Part shown: positions 17,206-25,097 of the stretch, piece by piece | Layout: the number at the start of each line of letters is the position of its first letter | Position numbering within the stretch: the first letter of the stretch is position 1 | Assembly (NCBI RefSeq): GCF_013410375.1 | Contig: NZ_JACCFL010000001.1 | Coordinates: 186,001 to 250,000, forward strand | Length of the DNA stretch: 64,000 nucleotides | DNA from: Leifsonia shinshuensis | GTDB lineage: Bacteria > Actinomycetota > Actinomycetes > Actinomycetales > Microbacteriaceae | Direction: 5' to 3' | Notes under the pieces: model-generated | Told to the model about the DNA's origin: nothing | The model's database searches: none | What the model saw: only the letters and a program-made list of their open reading frames with translations | Position numbers and translations under genes: made by a program

Positions 17206-17982
17206 ATGACCTCCATCACCGAACGCGGCGCCGAGCTGCGCCGTCTCCACGACGCCCCCGAGCTGCTCCAGGTCGTCAACGTGTGGGACGCGATCAGCGC
17301 GAAGGCCGTGGCCGCCCTCCCGGAGACCCGCGCGCTGGCGACCGCGAGTCATTCGATCGCGGCGACGCTCGGCTACGAGGACGGCGAGAACATCCCGCTC
17401 GACCTGATGCTCGACATGGTCGGCCGCATCGTCGCGGCCACCGATCTCCCGGTGAGCGCCGACCTCGAAGGCGGCTACGGCGACCCGGGCGAGACGATCC
17501 GCCGGGCGATCGGCGTCGGCGCGGTCGGAGCCAACCTGGAGGACCAGGTGCGTCCGTTCGAGGAGGCCGTCGCGCACGTGCGTGCCGCGGTCGCCGCCGC
17601 GGACAAGGAGGGCGTGCCGTTCGCCCTCAACGCGCGCACCGACGTCTGGCTCAGGAACGCCCTCCCGACCGCCGCCGAGAAGACCGCGGAGGCGGTGCGC
17701 CGCGGCCGGGCGTTCCTCGACGAGGGTGCGACCTGCGTTTTCGTCCCCGGCCGCCTCGACGAGGAGACCGTGCGGGAGCTCGTCGCCGGGCTCGGCGTCC
17801 GGAAGCTGAGCGTGATCGCGGTGCCGGGGTCGCTGCCGCCCGCGCGGCTGCACGAGCTGGGCGTCGCCCGGGTCTCCTACGGCCCGTGGACGCAGCGCGT
17901 CGCGCTCGCCGCCCTGCAGCGCACCGCCTCGGAGCTCTACGCCGGCGGCGAGCTGCCCGCCGACGTCCCCGTCCTGAACTGA
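17206..17982 (+). CDS. Isocitrate lyase/phosphoenolpyruvate mutase family protein
   Basis: TIM-barrel member of the ICL/PEP mutase superfamily, 258 residues. Metal and substrate motifs are present: VNVWDAISAKAV (about 24), SADLEGGYGD (about 85), GANLEDQVRPFEEA (about 107) and ALNARTDVWL (about 142). The KRCGH loop of true (methyl)isocitrate lyases is absent, so substrate is unknown; C-C or P-C lyase activity on an oxaloacetate-like acid is plausible. Separated by 32 bp from the acuI-like gene downstream and probably co-transcribed. Confidence 0.87.
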   Translation: MTSITERGAELRRLHDAPELLQVVNVWDAISAKAVAALPETRALATASHSIAATLGYEDGENIPLDLMLDMVGRIVAATDLPVSADLEGGYGDPGETIRRAIGVGAVGANLEDQVRPFEEAVAHVRAAVAAADKEGVPFALNARTDVWLRNALPTAAEKTAEAVRRGRAFLDEGATCVFVPGRLDEETVRELVAGLGVRKLSVIAVPGSLPPARLHELGVARVSYGPWTQRVALAALQRTASELYAGGELPADVPVLN

Positions 17983-18014
17983 CCGCACCCTCCCGCCGCG
18001 ACCGAAGGAGAACC

Positions 18015-19037
18015 ATGGGCGACTTCCGCGCCATCGTCATCGAGCAGGAGAAGGAGGGGTCCCGGATCCTGGCCCACACCGCCGAGGTCCGGCGCGTGAC
18101 CGACGACTTCCTCATGCCGGGCGACGTGACGATCGCCGTCGAGTTCTCCGACCTCAACTACAAGGATGGGCTGGCCATCGCGGGCCGGCCGGGGGTGGCG
18201 CGGGTGTCGCCGCTCATCCCCGGGATCGACCTCGTCGGGGTCGTGGAGTCGTCGGAGGATCCGCGCTGGCGCCCGGGCGACCGGGTCGTGCTCAACGGCG
18301 ACGGCATCGGCGAGAGCCACCATGGCGGCCTGGCCGAGCGCGCCCGCGTGCGCGGCGACGCACTCGTCCGGGTACCGGGCACGCTGACGTCCGGGCAGGC
18401 CGCCGCGATCGGGACGGCCGGATTCACGGCGATGCTGGCCGTGCTCGCGCTGGAGCGCAACGGCGTCGACCCGGAGGCCGTGCACGCCGCGGGGTCGAGC
18501 GTGCTGGTGACCGGCGCCGGCGGCGGCGTGGGATCCGTCGCCATCGCGCTGCTGGCAAAACTCGGCTACCCGGTTACGGCCTCGACCGGCCGGCCCGAGC
18601 AGCTGGCGGGCTACCTCACCGACCTCGGCACCACCGCCGTCATCGACCGGGCCGAGCTCTCCGACGAGGGACGGCCGCTGCAGAGCCAGCGCTGGGCCGG
18701 GGCCGTCGACTCCGTCGGAAGCCACACCCTCGCCAACGTCCTCGCCCAGACGAACTACGGCGGGACGGTCGCGGCCTGCGGGCTCGCCCAGGGTCCCGAC
18801 CTGCCTGCGACGGTGCTGCCGTTCATCCTGCGGGCGGTCAGCCTGGTGGGGATCAACTCCGTGGAGGCGCCCGCCGCCCTCCGCGACACGGCCTGGCGCC
18901 GGCTCGCCACCGACCTGGACGAGGAGGCGCTCGCCGCGATGACCCGGTTCATCCCGCTCGCCGAGGCGATCCCGGCCGCCGACGACATCCTGGCGGGCCG
19001 GCTCCGGGGGCGCACCGTCGTCGACGTCCGGGCGTGA
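18015..19037 (+). CDS. Acrylyl-CoA reductase-like MDR-superfamily oxidoreductase (AcuI/YhdH type)
   Basis: Zinc-independent medium-chain dehydrogenase/reductase of 340 residues. The N-terminal catalytic domain contains DLNYKDGLAI (about 50) and PGIDLVGVVESS; the Rossmann NADPH site is LVTGAGGGVGSVAIALLAKLG near 168. AcuI reduces toxic acryloyl-CoA to propionyl-CoA, which would feed the methylcitrate genes at 7273-10926; this link is an inference. ATG at 18015 with GAAGGAG at 18004-18010. Confidence 0.88.
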   Translation: MGDFRAIVIEQEKEGSRILAHTAEVRRVTDDFLMPGDVTIAVEFSDLNYKDGLAIAGRPGVARVSPLIPGIDLVGVVESSEDPRWRPGDRVVLNGDGIGESHHGGLAERARVRGDALVRVPGTLTSGQAAAIGTAGFTAMLAVLALERNGVDPEAVHAAGSSVLVTGAGGGVGSVAIALLAKLGYPVTASTGRPEQLAGYLTDLGTTAVIDRAELSDEGRPLQSQRWAGAVDSVGSHTLANVLAQTNYGGTVAACGLAQGPDLPATVLPFILRAVSLVGINSVEAPAALRDTAWRRLATDLDEEALAAMTRFIPLAEAIPAADDILAGRLRGRTVVDVRA

Positions 19038-19051
19038 GCCGCCCGCTGCCG

Positions 19052-19057
19052 TAGGCT
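19052..19057 (+). promoter_or_regulatory. -10 element of the first DUF1304 gene
   Basis: TAGGCT, 6 nt before the ATG at 19064. Confidence 0.55.
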
Positions 19058-19063
19058 GACCGC

Positions 19064-19444
19064 ATGATCGTCCTCGCGACCGTCGTCGTCACGCTGGCAG
19101 CTGCGCTCCACGTCGGGATCTTCGTCATGGAGAGCGTCGCCTGGGCGCGGCCCGCCGTCTGGCGGCGCTTCGGCGTCGCCGACCAGGCGTCGGCCGACAC
19201 CACCCGCCCGCTCGCCTACAACCAGGGCTTCTACAACCTGTTCCTGGCCATCGGCGCCGTCATCGGGCTGATCCTCTTCGGTGTCGGCCTGCACGCGGCC
19301 GGCCTCGCGCTCATCTACTTCACGATGGCGAGCATGCTCGCGGCGTCCGTCGTGCTCGTGACGAGCGGGCGCGGTTATGTGCGCCCTGCGCTCATCCAGG
19401 GCACCCTGCCGCTGATCGGCATCGTGCTCATGCTGTTCTCGTAG
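19064..19444 (+). CDS. DUF1304 family membrane protein (copy 1)
   Basis: A 126-residue protein with four predicted membrane helices and the DUF1304 signatures HVGIFVMESVAW (about 16) and YNQGFYNLFLA (about 52). Function of the family is unknown. It has its own -10 element. A paralogue sits at 20708, on the other side of an FAD monooxygenase gene. Confidence 0.88.
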   Translation: MIVLATVVVTLAAALHVGIFVMESVAWARPAVWRRFGVADQASADTTRPLAYNQGFYNLFLAIGAVIGLILFGVGLHAAGLALIYFTMASMLAASVVLVTSGRGYVRPALIQGTLPLIGIVLMLFS

Positions 19445-19462
19445 CGGACGCCTCCGGGGCGG

Positions 19463-20683
19463 TCAGCGCAGCTCGGGCGCGACCGACTCCGGGCGCAGGC
19501 CGCGCCCGATCAGCCGGGCGGTGAGCCGCTGCGCGACCGGCGTCGCCGCGGCGATCGCCAGCCGCAGCGCCGGCGACGGCGAGCGCGACAGCAGCGGCCC
19601 GGCGCCCGGGCGGCTGATCCCGCGGTGCGCGGCCAGCTGGATGCGCTGCATCCACTCGACCGGGGGCAGCCTCCTGCGCTGCACCGCGTCGAGGAGGCGC
19701 AGGTCGACGGGCCCGTCGCGGAGGGGCGCCGCCAGCGCGTTCGCCGCGGCGACCGCGTCCTGCACGGCGTAGTTGACGCCGACGCCGAAGGCCGGGGACA
19801 TCGCGTGCGCCGCGTCGCCGATCGCGAGGAAGCCGTGCCGGTACCAGCGCGGAAGGCGGTCGATCTGCACGCTCAGCAGCGTGAGCGGCTCCCAGTCGGT
19901 GATCGTCTCCAGCGGCCCGCGCAGGAACGGCGCCGCGCCCGCCACCGCGGACCGGAAGGCCGGCAGACCCGCCGCACGCAGCTGATCGATGCCGCCCTTG
20001 GCGATGACCAGCCCGGTCTGGAAGTAGTCGCCGCGGTCGATCGTGATCACCATGGCGCCGTCGCCGAGGTACGCGAGCGTCGAAGGGTGCGTCTCTGCGG
20101 GTTTCGGCAGCCGGAACCAGATGACGTCGATCGGCACGCCGAAGCGGCGCGGCCGGAGCCCCGCGGTGGCCCGCAGCGCGGAGTCGCGCCCGTCCGCGGC
20201 CACGGTCAGGTCGGCCTCCACGCGCACGGGGCCGTCCGGGCCCTCGGCCACCAGCCCGCGGACGGTGTCGCCGTCGCGGATCAGCCCGGTCGCGGCGGTG
20301 CTCATCAGCAGCCGGAAGTTCGGGTGCCGCTCGGCCTCCCCGGCCAGGAAGGTCAGGAAGTCCCACTGCGGCGCGAGCACTAGGAAGTCGTCGGGAGGCG
20401 GCAGCCTGCGGAAGTCGATCGGATGCAGCCGGGTGCCGTCGACCACCGCGTCGAGCGTTCGGATGCTGGTGTGCGGGAGGCCGAGGAACGCGTCGCGCAG
20501 CCCGAGCTCCCCCAGCACGCCGACGGTGGACGGATGGATGGTGTCGCCGCGGAAGTCGCGGAAGAAGTCGGCGTGCTTCTCGAGCACGACCACGTCGAGC
20601 CCGGCGCGGGCGAGGATCAGTCCGAGCATCATCCCCGCGGGCCCACCCCCGGAGACGGCGCAGGACGCCTGCAGCGATTCCAT
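19463..20683 (-). CDS. FAD-dependent monooxygenase (PHBH-fold aromatic hydroxylase family)
   Basis: Flavoprotein hydroxylase of 406 residues. The N-terminal dinucleotide fold reads CAVSGGGPAGMMLGLILARAG (about 10-30), so the canonical GxGxxG is GGGPAG; the second flavin motif is LTVAADGRDSALR (about 160) and the third GFLAIGDAAHAMSPAFGVGVN (about 285). Substrate unknown; close relatives are annotated as FAD-dependent oxidoreductases. ATG 20683 or GTG 20686 are both compatible with the -10 at 20692-20697 (8 or 5 nt). Flanked on both sides by DUF1304 genes on the opposite strand. Confidence 0.88.
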   Translation of the reverse strand: MESLQASCAVSGGGPAGMMLGLILARAGLDVVVLEKHADFFRDFRGDTIHPSTVGVLGELGLRDAFLGLPHTSIRTLDAVVDGTRLHPIDFRRLPPPDDFLVLAPQWDFLTFLAGEAERHPNFRLLMSTAATGLIRDGDTVRGLVAEGPDGPVRVEADLTVAADGRDSALRATAGLRPRRFGVPIDVIWFRLPKPAETHPSTLAYLGDGAMVITIDRGDYFQTGLVIAKGGIDQLRAAGLPAFRSAVAGAAPFLRGPLETITDWEPLTLLSVQIDRLPRWYRHGFLAIGDAAHAMSPAFGVGVNYAVQDAVAAANALAAPLRDGPVDLRLLDAVQRRRLPPVEWMQRIQLAAHRGISRPGAGPLLSRSPSPALRLAIAAATPVAQRLTARLIGRGLRPESVAPELR

Positions 20684-20691
20684 CACCAGGC

Positions 20692-20697
20692 AGCGTA
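20692..20697 (-). promoter_or_regulatory. -10 element of the FAD monooxygenase gene
   Basis: TACGCT on the minus strand; its TA (20696-20697) is shared with the divergent -10 at 20696-20701. Confidence 0.5.
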
Positions 20698-20701
20698 GTC
20701 T
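20696..20701 (+). promoter_or_regulatory. -10 element of the second DUF1304 gene
   Basis: TAGTCT, 6 nt before the ATG at 20708; overlaps the divergent -10 by two bases. Confidence 0.5.
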
Positions 20702-20707
20702 CCCCCC

Positions 20708-21097
20708 ATGGCGATCCTCGGCTCCGTCCTCATCGCGCTCGCGGCGGTGGTGCACCTCGGGTTCTTCGCGATGGAGAGCATGCTGTGGTCATCGCCGACC
20801 GTCTGGCGCCGGTTCGGGCTGACGAGCCAGCGGGACGCGGACGTGGTGCGGCCGATGGCCTACAACCAGGGCTTCTACAACCTCTTCCTGGCCGGCGGCG
20901 CCGCGGTGGGCTTGGTGCTGTACTGGACGACCCTGCGGCACGTCGGCTTCGGCCTGATGTTCTTCACCGGGGCGTCCATGGTCCTGGCCGCGATCGTGCT
21001 GCTGACGACCGGCCGGCGCTACTGGGGCGCGTCGCTGCTGCAGGGGCTTCCGCCGCTGCTCGGGCTGGTGCTGTTCTCGGTCGCGCACGCGGGGTGA
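20708..21097 (+). CDS. DUF1304 family membrane protein (copy 2)
   Basis: A 129-residue, four-helix membrane protein, clearly paralogous to the protein at 19064: both have H(V/L)GFFAMES-like N-termini, a VWRRFG loop and AYNQGFYNLFLA. Function unknown. Transcribed divergently from the FAD monooxygenase, with overlapping -10 elements. Confidence 0.88.
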   Translation: MAILGSVLIALAAVVHLGFFAMESMLWSSPTVWRRFGLTSQRDADVVRPMAYNQGFYNLFLAGGAAVGLVLYWTTLRHVGFGLMFFTGASMVLAAIVLLTTGRRYWGASLLQGLPPLLGLVLFSVAHAG

Positions 21098-21126
21098 CGC
21101 GCGGGGCCGGCCGCGCCGGCAGCGGA

Positions 21127-21513
21127 TCAGTCGATGATCTCTCCGTCCGCGGGGATCTCGCGGACGTCGACGCGCAGCGCCTCGACCAGCTTGGCGGCGT
21201 GCGGGGTCGAGACGATCACGCGCGAGAACTCCTCGCCATCCAGGTCGACGACCACCGCGGCGCGCTGCTTGCCCTTGATGAGCAGGAAGTCCTTGCCGCC
21301 GTGGAACTTCCACGTCCCGACCGAGAGCGTGAGCGGGACCACGGAGCCCGGGGCGCGGATGCCGCGGATCCAGATCCACGGATCCTCGGTGATCGCGACC
21401 GAGCGGATGCTCTCCCGCGGGATCACGAGGTCCTCCCGACGCACGGAGAGCACCTTCTCGGCCCGGGTGAGGTGGATCTCCAGGCGGTCGGGGTGAACGT
21501 GCAGGTCGGCCAT
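21127..21513 (-). CDS. Conserved hypothetical protein (PH-like)
   Basis: A 128-residue soluble protein of alternating beta strands, resembling small PH-like domain proteins of Actinobacteria in the stretch LTRAEKVLSVRREDLVIPRE followed by a tryptophan-rich IRSVAITEDPWIWIRGIRAP. The fold assignment is tentative and the function unknown. ATG at 21513 has CAGGAT 6 nt upstream. Confidence 0.7.
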   Translation of the reverse strand: MADLHVHPDRLEIHLTRAEKVLSVRREDLVIPRESIRSVAITEDPWIWIRGIRAPGSVVPLTLSVGTWKFHGGKDFLLIKGKQRAAVVVDLDGEEFSRVIVSTPHAAKLVEALRVDVREIPADGEIID

Positions 21514-21519
21514 AGCTCT

Positions 21520-21525
21520 ATCCTG
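21520..21525 (-). promoter_or_regulatory. -10-like element of the PH-like gene
   Basis: CAGGAT on the minus strand, 6 nt before the ATG at 21513. Confidence 0.4.
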
Positions 21526-21650
21526 CCCGCCGCCCGGGGCCGAAGGGTGTCGTGAATCTCACAAACCCGTAACCGTTGACTTGGAGAGCCGCCGCGCGGG
21601 AGCGCCGGGCGGTGGCAGGACTCTCATGATCCGCATGCTCGGACGGCATG

Positions 21651-21656
21651 TATCCT
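21651..21656 (+). promoter_or_regulatory. -10 element of the ROK regulator gene
   Basis: TATCCT, 7 nt before the GTG at 21664. Confidence 0.55.
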
Positions 21657-21663
21657 TCTCGTC

Positions 21664-22845
21664 GTGGCAACGCAGCGGCGAACTCCGGGCTCGCAGACTT
21701 CACTTCGTGAAGCCAACCGGGCTCGGATCGTCGACGCCATCAAGAAGCACGGGGGCCTGACGCAGGTCGAACTGGCCGGCGCGACGGGGCTCTCCCCCGC
21801 CACCGTCTCCAACATCGTCAAGGAGCTCTCCACCTCCGGCGTCCTGCATACGGCGCAGAGCATCCGCTCCGGCCGGCGCGCCCAGCACGTCACGCTCGCG
21901 CACGCGCTCGGGCTCGTCGTCGGCGTCCACTTCTCCACGCGGCACCTGCGCGTGGCGCTCGCCGACGTCGCGAACACGGTCGTCGCCGAGAACCACATGC
22001 CGCTCGCCAAGGACCACCGCGCGGACAACGAGCTCGACAAGGTGTCCATGCTGCTGACGGACATGCTCGACTCGGTCGACGCCTCCCGCGACGAGGTGCT
22101 GGCGGTCGGGCTGGCGGTCCCCGCCCCGCTCGACCGCGCGACCGGCACGATCGCGCGCAGCGGCATCATGCGCGGCTGGGACGGCGTGGTCATCGCGGAG
22201 GCGCTGGAACGCCGGGTGAAGCGCCCGGTGTTCATCGACAACGCCGCCAACCTCACCGCCCTGGCGGAGTCCCGGCTCGGAGCGGGCCGCGGCAAGCGGA
22301 CCACGATCACGCTCGACGTCGGCGACGGGATCGGCGCCGGCCTGCTGCTGAACGGCCAGCTCTTCCGGGGCAACAACGGCGTCGCCGGCGAGTTCGGCCA
22401 CACCACGATCCGGGAGAACGGGCCGCTCTGCCGCTGCGGCAACCGCGGCTGCCTGGAGGCGATCGCGGGAGGCCCTGCCATCCTCGACGAGCTCCGCGAC
22501 CACCTCGGCAGCCTCAAGCTCGGCGACGTGGTGCTGCAGGCGATGGCGGGCGACGCCCGCTGCATCCGGGCGATCGCCGACGCCGGCCGGCACATCGGGA
22601 TCGCGACCGCCAACCTGTGCAACCTGCTCGACCCGGAGCGGGTCGTCGTCGGCGGCGAGCTCGCCCGCGCAGGCGAGCTGCTGCTCGGCCCGATGCGGCA
22701 TGCCGTCGAGCGCTCGATCATCGTGAACGAGGACCTCATGCCGGACATCGTCCAGGGTCAGCTCGGGGTGCGCGCGGCCACGCTCGGAGCCGTGGCGCAC
22801 GCGGTCGACAGCATCTCCATCACGAGCGTGGGCGTCGCGGTCTGA
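21664..22845 (+). CDS. ROK family transcriptional regulator
   Basis: Probable sugar-responsive repressor of the ABC importer that follows. Residues 15-70 form a winged helix-turn-helix (LTQVELAGATGLSPATVSNI). The ROK kinase-like domain follows, with FIDNAANLTALAESRLGAG (about 196), DVGDGIGAGLLLNGQ (about 218), GEFGHTTI and the zinc motif CRCGNRGCLEAIAGG (about 258). At 393 residues it is a full-length regulator. The ATP-binding DxGxT-like site near the start of the ROK domain (ALADVANTVVAEN) looks degenerate, as in non-catalytic ROK regulators. Confidence 0.92.
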   Translation: MATQRRTPGSQTSLREANRARIVDAIKKHGGLTQVELAGATGLSPATVSNIVKELSTSGVLHTAQSIRSGRRAQHVTLAHALGLVVGVHFSTRHLRVALADVANTVVAENHMPLAKDHRADNELDKVSMLLTDMLDSVDASRDEVLAVGLAVPAPLDRATGTIARSGIMRGWDGVVIAEALERRVKRPVFIDNAANLTALAESRLGAGRGKRTTITLDVGDGIGAGLLLNGQLFRGNNGVAGEFGHTTIRENGPLCRCGNRGCLEAIAGGPAILDELRDHLGSLKLGDVVLQAMAGDARCIRAIADAGRHIGIATANLCNLLDPERVVVGGELARAGELLLGPMRHAVERSIIVNEDLMPDIVQGQLGVRAATLGAVAHAVDSISITSVGVAV

Positions 22846-22903
22846 GACCGCGCAGCCGCCGTGTCCCCCGTTGACCCCCGTCCGTGACGAACCGTTATCG
22901 AAA

Positions 22904-22930
22904 GCTTGGATTCAAGTATTGACGCCAAGC
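22904..22930. promoter_or_regulatory. Candidate operator upstream of the sugar ABC operon
   Basis: Inverted repeat GCTTGG (22904-22909) / CCAAGC (22925-22930), enclosing a smaller CTTG/CAAG repeat. It overlaps TTGACG (22919-22924), a possible -35 whose partner could be CACACT at 22943-22948 (18-bp spacer). Binding by the neighbouring ROK protein is inference. Confidence 0.3.
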
Positions 22931-22993
22931 GCCGGCCCCTGACACACTCAACCCAGCCGCCAACGTCGGCGGCCTCGAATCGGAGGTTTTTCA

Positions 22994-24112
22994 ATGAAGA
23001 TCGCCACCAAGAGAGCGGTCATAGCGTCCGCCGCGATCCTGGCCACAGCCCTCACCCTCACAGCCTGTTCCAACGGTTCCGGCAACACGTCGACGAACAA
23101 CGCGTCGGGCGCCGCGAACGCCAAGATCGGTCTCCTCCTCCCCGACTCGGTCACCGCCCGCTACGAAGCGGCCGACAAGCCCTACTTCGAGGCGAAGGTC
23201 AAGGAGCTCTGCTCCGGCTGCACCGTCCTGTACGCGAACGCGGACGGCGACGCCAGCAAGCAGCAGCAGCAGGCCGAGTCCATGCTGACCCAGGGCGTCA
23301 AGGTGCTCGTCCTCGACCCGTTCGACGGTGAGGCCGCCGCGTCGATCGTCGGCGAGGCGAAGGCCAAGAACATCCCGGTCATCTCCTACGACCGCCTGAT
23401 CAACAGCCCCGACCTGAACTACTACATCTCGTTCGACAACGAGAAGGTCGGCCAGCTGCAGGCCACCGCCCTCGTCGACAAGCTGAAGAAGGACGGCGTG
23501 CCCTCCGGCAGCGGCATCCTGATGGTCAACGGCTCGCCGACGGACAACAACGCCACTCTCTTCAAGAAGGGCGCGCACAGCGTGATCGACTCGAGCGGCT
23601 TCAAGGTGCTCGCCGAGTACGACACACCAGGATGGGACCCCGCCAAGGCCCAGGACTGGGTGTCCGGTCAGGTCTCGCAGTTCAAGAGCCAGATCAAGGG
23701 CGTCTACGCGGCGAACGACGGCACCGGCGGTGGCGCGATCGCGGCCATGAAGGCGGCCAACCTGAGCCCGCTGCCCCCGACGACCGGTCAGGACGCTGAG
23801 CTCGCGGGCATCCAGCGGATCCTCGCCGGCGACCAGTACATGACCGTCTACAAGGCGCTGAAGCCGGAGGCCGAGCAGGCGGCGACCCTCGCCATCGCTC
23901 TGACCAAGGGCCAGAAGCCGTCCGAGCAGACCGTCCAGGTCTCCACCGCGGGCGGCGCGAAGATCGCGTCCATCCTGCTGACCCCGGTCGCGGTGACCAC
24001 GGACAACATCGAGTCCACGGTCGTGAAGGACCAGTTCTACGGTCCCGACTCCGCGGCGAAGATCTGCACCCCGGACTACAAGGCGGCGTGCGACAAGTAC
24101 GGCATCAAGTAG
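22994..24112 (+). CDS. Sugar ABC transporter substrate-binding lipoprotein (XylF/ChvE-like)
   Basis: Extracellular sugar receptor of the CUT2 importer encoded with the next two genes. The 372-residue protein has a signal peptide with lipobox TLTACSNG (Cys about 25), then a periplasmic-binding-protein type 1 fold: KIGLLLPDSVTARYEAADKP (about 44), VLVLDPFDGEAAASIV (about 103), VISYDRLINSPDLNYYISFD (about 123) and YAANDGTGGGAIAAMKA (about 238). The YDRLI region resembles xylose and multi-sugar receptors; actual sugar unknown. GGAGG at 22982-22986 serves the ATG. Confidence 0.92.
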   Translation: MKIATKRAVIASAAILATALTLTACSNGSGNTSTNNASGAANAKIGLLLPDSVTARYEAADKPYFEAKVKELCSGCTVLYANADGDASKQQQQAESMLTQGVKVLVLDPFDGEAAASIVGEAKAKNIPVISYDRLINSPDLNYYISFDNEKVGQLQATALVDKLKKDGVPSGSGILMVNGSPTDNNATLFKKGAHSVIDSSGFKVLAEYDTPGWDPAKAQDWVSGQVSQFKSQIKGVYAANDGTGGGAIAAMKAANLSPLPPTTGQDAELAGIQRILAGDQYMTVYKALKPEAEQAATLAIALTKGQKPSEQTVQVSTAGGAKIASILLTPVAVTTDNIESTVVKDQFYGPDSAAKICTPDYKAACDKYGIK

Positions 24113-24131
24113 TCCTCAGAACCACCAGGGG

Positions 24132-24177
24132 CCACCCGGCCCGAGGGTGCGGAATCCCGCATCCCCGGGCCGGGTGG
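24132..24177 (+). terminator. Intercistronic stem-loop after the binding-protein gene
   Basis: Perfect 12-bp arms, CCACCCGGCCCG (24132-24143) and CGGGCCGGGTGG (24166-24177), around a smaller inner stem (TGCGG/CCGCA). No U-tract. Such structures commonly give partial termination or 3' protection so that the binding protein is made in excess over the ATPase and permease. Confidence 0.65.
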
Positions 24178-24254
24178 TTCCGCCATACAGTTAGCCAAGA
24201 CAGCACCATCCAGCACCACGCGACAGCATCGCGTCAGGCCCGAAGGAGAACGCC

Positions 24255-25097
24255 GTGACGATGGAATCCGCGGTCACCGACCAGGAGCGGTCCAGCCGAG
24301 AGCCCGTCCTCTCGCTGCGGGGGATCTCGAAAGGATTCGGCGCCGTGCAGGCGCTCACCGACATCCACCTCGACGTCTACCCGGGGGAGGTCGTCGCCCT
24401 CGTCGGCGACAACGGAGCCGGGAAGTCCACCCTGGTCAAGATCCTCGCGGGGGTTCACCCGCAGGACTCCGGGACGATCACCTTCGACGGCCAGGACGTC
24501 AACATCCCGTCGCCCGCGGCGTCGCGCGGGCTGGGCATCGCCACGGTGTTCCAGGACCTCGCGCTCTGCGACAACCTGGACGTCGTCTCCAATCTCTTCC
24601 TCGGCCGGGAGATCACCCGAGGAACGCTCGACGAGGAGGAGATGGAGAAGCGGTCGTGGAGCCTGCTTCGGCAGCTCTCGGCGCGGATCCCGTCGGTCCG
24701 CATCGCGGTCGCGTCGCTCTCGGGCGGGCAGCGGCAGACGGTCGCCATCGCCCGCTCGCTGATCGGCGACCCGCGCATCGTCATCCTGGACGAGCCGACC
24801 GCCGCGCTCGGCGTCGCCCAGACCGCCGAGGTGCTGAACCTCATCGAGCGGCTGCGCGAACGCGGGCTCGGGGTCATCCTGATCAGCCACAACATGGCGG
24901 ACGTCCAGGCGGTCGCCGACCGGGTCGCGGTCCTGCGGCTCGGCCGCAACAACGGGGACTTCCGGGTCCCCGACGTCAGCTACGAAGAGATCATCTCGGC
25001 GATCACCGGCGCCACCGACAACGTCGTCGCGCAACGGGCCGAACGCATCGAGGAGCGCGTCGAGCGCATCGAGAACAGCGAAGGGAAGCAGGCCTGA
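24255..25097 (+). CDS. Sugar ABC transporter ATP-binding protein (single-domain)
   Basis: Energises the CUT2-type sugar importer. The 280-residue protein has one ATPase domain: Walker A GDNGAGKSTLVKIL (about 56), Q-loop VFQDLALCDNL (about 100), signature LSGGQRQTVAIA (about 153), Walker B RIVILDEPTAALG (about 172) and the switch histidine in ILISHNM (about 212). Most CUT2 ATPases carry two such domains in about 500 residues; this is the short FrcA-like form. GTG at 24255 with GAAGGAG at 24242-24248; ATG 24261 is also in frame. Confidence 0.92.
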   Translation: MTMESAVTDQERSSREPVLSLRGISKGFGAVQALTDIHLDVYPGEVVALVGDNGAGKSTLVKILAGVHPQDSGTITFDGQDVNIPSPAASRGLGIATVFQDLALCDNLDVVSNLFLGREITRGTLDEEEMEKRSWSLLRQLSARIPSVRIAVASLSGGQRQTVAIARSLIGDPRIVILDEPTAALGVAQTAEVLNLIERLRERGLGVILISHNMADVQAVADRVAVLRLGRNNGDFRVPDVSYEEIISAITGATDNVVAQRAERIEERVERIENSEGKQA

